Shown here piece after piece: positions 61,788 to 64,000 of a DNA stretch of 64,000 bases. This DNA comes from Flectonema sp. DT1601 (Eukaryota; Euglenozoa; Diplonemea; Diplonemida; Diplonemidae), in assembly GCA_964019425.1 (NCBI GenBank), contig OZ025825.1, forward strand, positions 186,001 through 250,000. Direction: 5' to 3'. The stretch's first letter is position 1, and every line of letters begins with the position of its first letter. Position numbers and translations under genes: made by a program. Below the pieces are notes generated by a model. The model made no database searches. It worked only from the letters and a program-made list of their open reading frames with translations, and was not told the DNA's origin.

Positions 61788-64000
61788 TTATTCCCTGGGA
61801 AGATGCCACTGTTTTCTGCCATCATGATGTTTGTAAAAAACATCTCCGAAGGGGCTTTGAACTTGCGTCCATCCGAGTGGCAGCGGTGGATCTTCCCCTT
61901 CTGGTTCTGGTCCGTAGCTGGAAGTGAGTTTTTTAAACAACTCTGCTTCCCGACCGGCATACTGCTGCATAATGAGGGTGACGCTGGGTAGCTTAGCTGG
62001 GTTATAGTGGTTGTAGAATTTAATAAGACGGTATTTTGTAGCAAATAAACCAGAAGTCGGTGGACTTGAAGACCTAACAGGCGACTGTTTTCGAGAAGCA
62101 GCCCCAGCCTTCATAAATGTGCACCATTTTCCCGAATGAACATCTAATTTATCTTTAAAATAAACCCAAACAGGTGTTGACGGATTCTTAATTATTCCTT
62201 CATAAGAAAATCCGAGACACTGAGGAGTTTCCAAGCAAAGCCTCTTTGCTTCAGATAAAGTCATATAACGAGGACTACATAAGATGTCCCCACCTGCTGA
62301 TATAAATCCAGGAGCAAATGTCATTGCGGAGTCTGCACCAGAACCATCCCAATCTGGATTCTGTGAAGGTCGTGCTATTGGTTGAGGTGGTAGTGCTGGT
62401 GTAGATGTTGTCGGATTGTCACGTGTCTCTAAGGCTGCTTCAATTTTATTGATCATTCTGTGAAGGTCAGATCGGGTTCCTATGACCTGATTCAACTTCG
62501 AGGGAGGAGGAGCTACTTGTTGATGTTGATGTTGATGTTGTTGATGTTGCTGATGTTGCTGCTGATGGTACTGTTGTTGTTGTTGTTGTTGTTGTAGTTG
62601 TTGTTGTTGATGTTGTTGATGAGGAGCAAACCACTGACTAGTATCCCACTCTCCTGAGTAAGGTTCAGAATACGCTATTTGCTCTTTCTGAGCGTACGGA
62701 AGATACGGAGCAGGTCTGTAAGAAGTTTGGACTGATTGGGGACTTTGAACTGTTAAATTAATTCCAACATTAGTCTCCCGTTGTTCATCAAACAGAGGAG
62801 ATACTGATCGTGATCTGTATCCACCACCACCACCACCACCTCCTCTATTCTCTCCCTGAGTTGATATCATATTACGTTGGTTGGGATACAAAGGATCGAC
62901 ACCCAACTCTCTTAAGTCTTGTTTTATTTTATCTTCTTTACTTAGTATTGGAGGTCCAACAGGATCATTAGGGATTGTTGTTAGATAATCAAACCCTCCA
63001 ATGTCAGCTCCAGGTCCTCCTATTGGACTCGCGCTAAGTATCGGAGAGCTACGCTGTCCTGTTATAAACATATCATAGTCTAACGTACTCCTTAAGAAAG
63101 CTCTTGAGAATAGTAGTACTGGAGTCGCTACGTCTTTCATCTTCTTCGCTAGTTGTAGAACAAATTTTCTATAGGAAGGAAGCAATGAAGATCCAGAGTA
63201 GTACAAGTCTTGAGATATTAACAAAGCAGCGTCTCCATGATCGAATACTTCTTTTGCTAAATTTTGAAGGGGAGCGGCTTTAATTAGTGGTAAACCAGCA
63301 CCTTGACACTCCAATTGAACATCTGACAGCGATTTTGAAACCCAAAGAGCATAGTCTCTGGCAGTGTAACCGCCATTGGTAAATGGTGTTAAAGTGTCCG
63401 ATCCAAAACGGTGATTTACTTGGTTAATAAACTCTGTGTGAGCTCTGTCAAGAGGTGTGGCTTTAGACGGATGGACTTCTTGTGGTGAAGCTTCCTCGTT
63501 TGATGACGCGAATTCCTTAATTAATTCACAAACTGCACTACTAAACACCGAACTACCATTTTGACCAGCTCCAGACATATTCGCTGTTAACAACGCCACT
63601 TCTCCTCTTTCAGTTCTGTCGTGTTGTGAACTAGGACTCGTAACTCCCATATTCGGAGGTGTACTCTCTTCTTCTTCACCCTCATGGTTAACAGTGTAAG
63701 ATGATACTAGTTGGGAAGTTTTAACTTGAAAATTACCTCCTTGAAATGAATTGTCAACTACAATAAGAAAATTACTACTCAGAGGAATGCTGTGTAAGAC
63801 TTCGTCCATTATAGTTGAGAGTGAAATAGTTCCTTCTGTTAAATGATCTGCAGGGAGTAATGCAGAACTAGTGGTCGTGGGATCGTTGCCTATTCTTCCA
63901 GCGAAGTATAAAATCATTGTGCCACCCGGTGGGGTACTTAACAACCAATCTAAACTTGAATGAATGCTTCTTCTTAATGGCATACTACTGACGCTACCAT
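61788..64000 (-). CDS. Metacaspase-like pseudoenzyme with PAN-like and WW domains (5' end beyond window)
   Basis: The frame is open from the right edge, so the protein starts outside; 737 residues are visible. Near the start is a caspase-fold core: TMILYFAGRIG stands where metacaspases have FYFSGHG, and LIVVDNSFQGGN where they have DSCHSG. The catalytic His and Cys are therefore both replaced. A Gly tract and a Gln/His-rich tract follow. Next come a PAN/apple-like segment (YMTLSEAKRLCLETPQCLGFSYEG, VYFKDKLDVHSGKWCTFMKAG), a helical motif seen in many kinetoplastid proteins (YNPAKLPSVTLIMQQYAGRE to SYGPEPE), and a C-terminal WW domain (PLGWTQVQSPFGDVFYKHHDGRKQWHLP). It is probably a proline-motif-binding regulator rather than a protease. 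Confidence 0.75.
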   Translation of the reverse strand, partial: GSVSSMPLRRSIHSSLDWLLSTPPGGTMILYFAGRIGNDPTTTSSALLPADHLTEGTISLSTIMDEVLHSIPLSSNFLIVVDNSFQGGNFQVKTSQLVSSYTVNHEGEEEESTPPNMGVTSPSSQHDRTERGEVALLTANMSGAGQNGSSVFSSAVCELIKEFASSNEEASPQEVHPSKATPLDRAHTEFINQVNHRFGSDTLTPFTNGGYTARDYALWVSKSLSDVQLECQGAGLPLIKAAPLQNLAKEVFDHGDAALLISQDLYYSGSSLLPSYRKFVLQLAKKMKDVATPVLLFSRAFLRSTLDYDMFITGQRSSPILSASPIGGPGADIGGFDYLTTIPNDPVGPPILSKEDKIKQDLRELGVDPLYPNQRNMISTQGENRGGGGGGGGYRSRSVSPLFDEQRETNVGINLTVQSPQSVQTSYRPAPYLPYAQKEQIAYSEPYSGEWDTSQWFAPHQQHQQQQLQQQQQQQQYHQQQHQQHQQHQHQHQQVAPPPSKLNQVIGTRSDLHRMINKIEAALETRDNPTTSTPALPPQPIARPSQNPDWDGSGADSAMTFAPGFISAGGDILCSPRYMTLSEAKRLCLETPQCLGFSYEGIIKNPSTPVWVYFKDKLDVHSGKWCTFMKAGAASRKQSPVRSSSPPTSGLFATKYRLIKFYNHYNPAKLPSVTLIMQQYAGREAELFKKLTSSYGPEPEGEDPPLPLGWTQVQSPFGDVFYKHHDGRKQWHLPRE
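62517..62622. repeat. Trinucleotide-rich tract encoding Gln/His
   Basis: An imperfect TTG/ATG/CTG array on the plus strand, reading CAA/CAT/CAG on the coding strand, gives a run of about 35 Gln and His. It is likely length-polymorphic. A smaller CCA tract at 62821-62840 encodes poly-Gly. Confidence 0.85.

Noticed and set aside
1-64000. tRNA, rRNA, CRISPR or operon-type bacterial features
   Set aside because: No convincing tRNA or rRNA sequence was seen on either strand, no regularly spaced repeats, and the introns and gene content are eukaryotic.

Overview
This is a 64 kb stretch of a eukaryotic nuclear genome. Protein genes are interrupted by short GT-AG introns, mostly 60-95 nt, with a GTRTGT-type donor. 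Intergenic DNA is AT-rich and full of long A and T homopolymers. All three stop codons are used, so the code looks standard. PACRG (a ciliary protein), OS-9-like and APC7-like genes point to a flagellated protist. Every gene I recognise lies on the minus strand, and most start codons sit 10-60 nt downstream of a polypyrimidine-AG acceptor. That is the layout expected of polycistronic transcription with trans-splicing (euglenozoan-like or dinoflagellate-like), but 5'UTR introns would look the same. No species can be named.

Layout, left to right (all genes minus): a giant HECT ubiquitin ligase running off the left edge (1-10207); a ubiquitin-like/BspA-type leucine-rich-repeat protein; PACRG; an M17 leucyl aminopeptidase; a 4.4 kb poorly explained region (14466-18880); UDP-sugar pyrophosphorylase; a dual-GAF cyclic-nucleotide phosphodiesterase; an orphan surface protein; APC7; a small orphan ORF; a cyclic-nucleotide-gated potassium channel; three tandem membrane adenylate cyclases; a pallidin-like coiled coil; an OS-9-like ER lectin; a gene-poor 3.2 kb; a TTD14-like P-loop protein; a SETD3-like methyltransferase; an orphan basic/acidic protein; two almost identical NAMPT genes flanking a decayed piggyBac transposon; a three-His-box membrane desaturase; and a metacaspase-like pseudoenzyme with a WW domain running off the right edge.

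The phosphodiesterase, cyclic-nucleotide channel and three cyclases lie within 19 kb and form a plausible cAMP signalling neighbourhood. The cyclases are mosaics, with near-identical catalytic cores and different membrane domains. The two NAMPT genes are near identical exactly from start to stop codon, but the second has an extra 91-residue N-terminus beginning MGCG, a likely dual-acylation membrane anchor.

The most unusual element is a short interspersed repeat present four times (about 1654, 16603, 43983 and 55119). Each copy is bounded by direct repeats of 12-39 bp ending in a G-run, and the core can fold into a four-way junction with apparent compensatory changes. The longest forms also carry a hammerhead-like core on the opposite strand. 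One copy is in an intron of the HECT gene and one is inside the piggyBac element.
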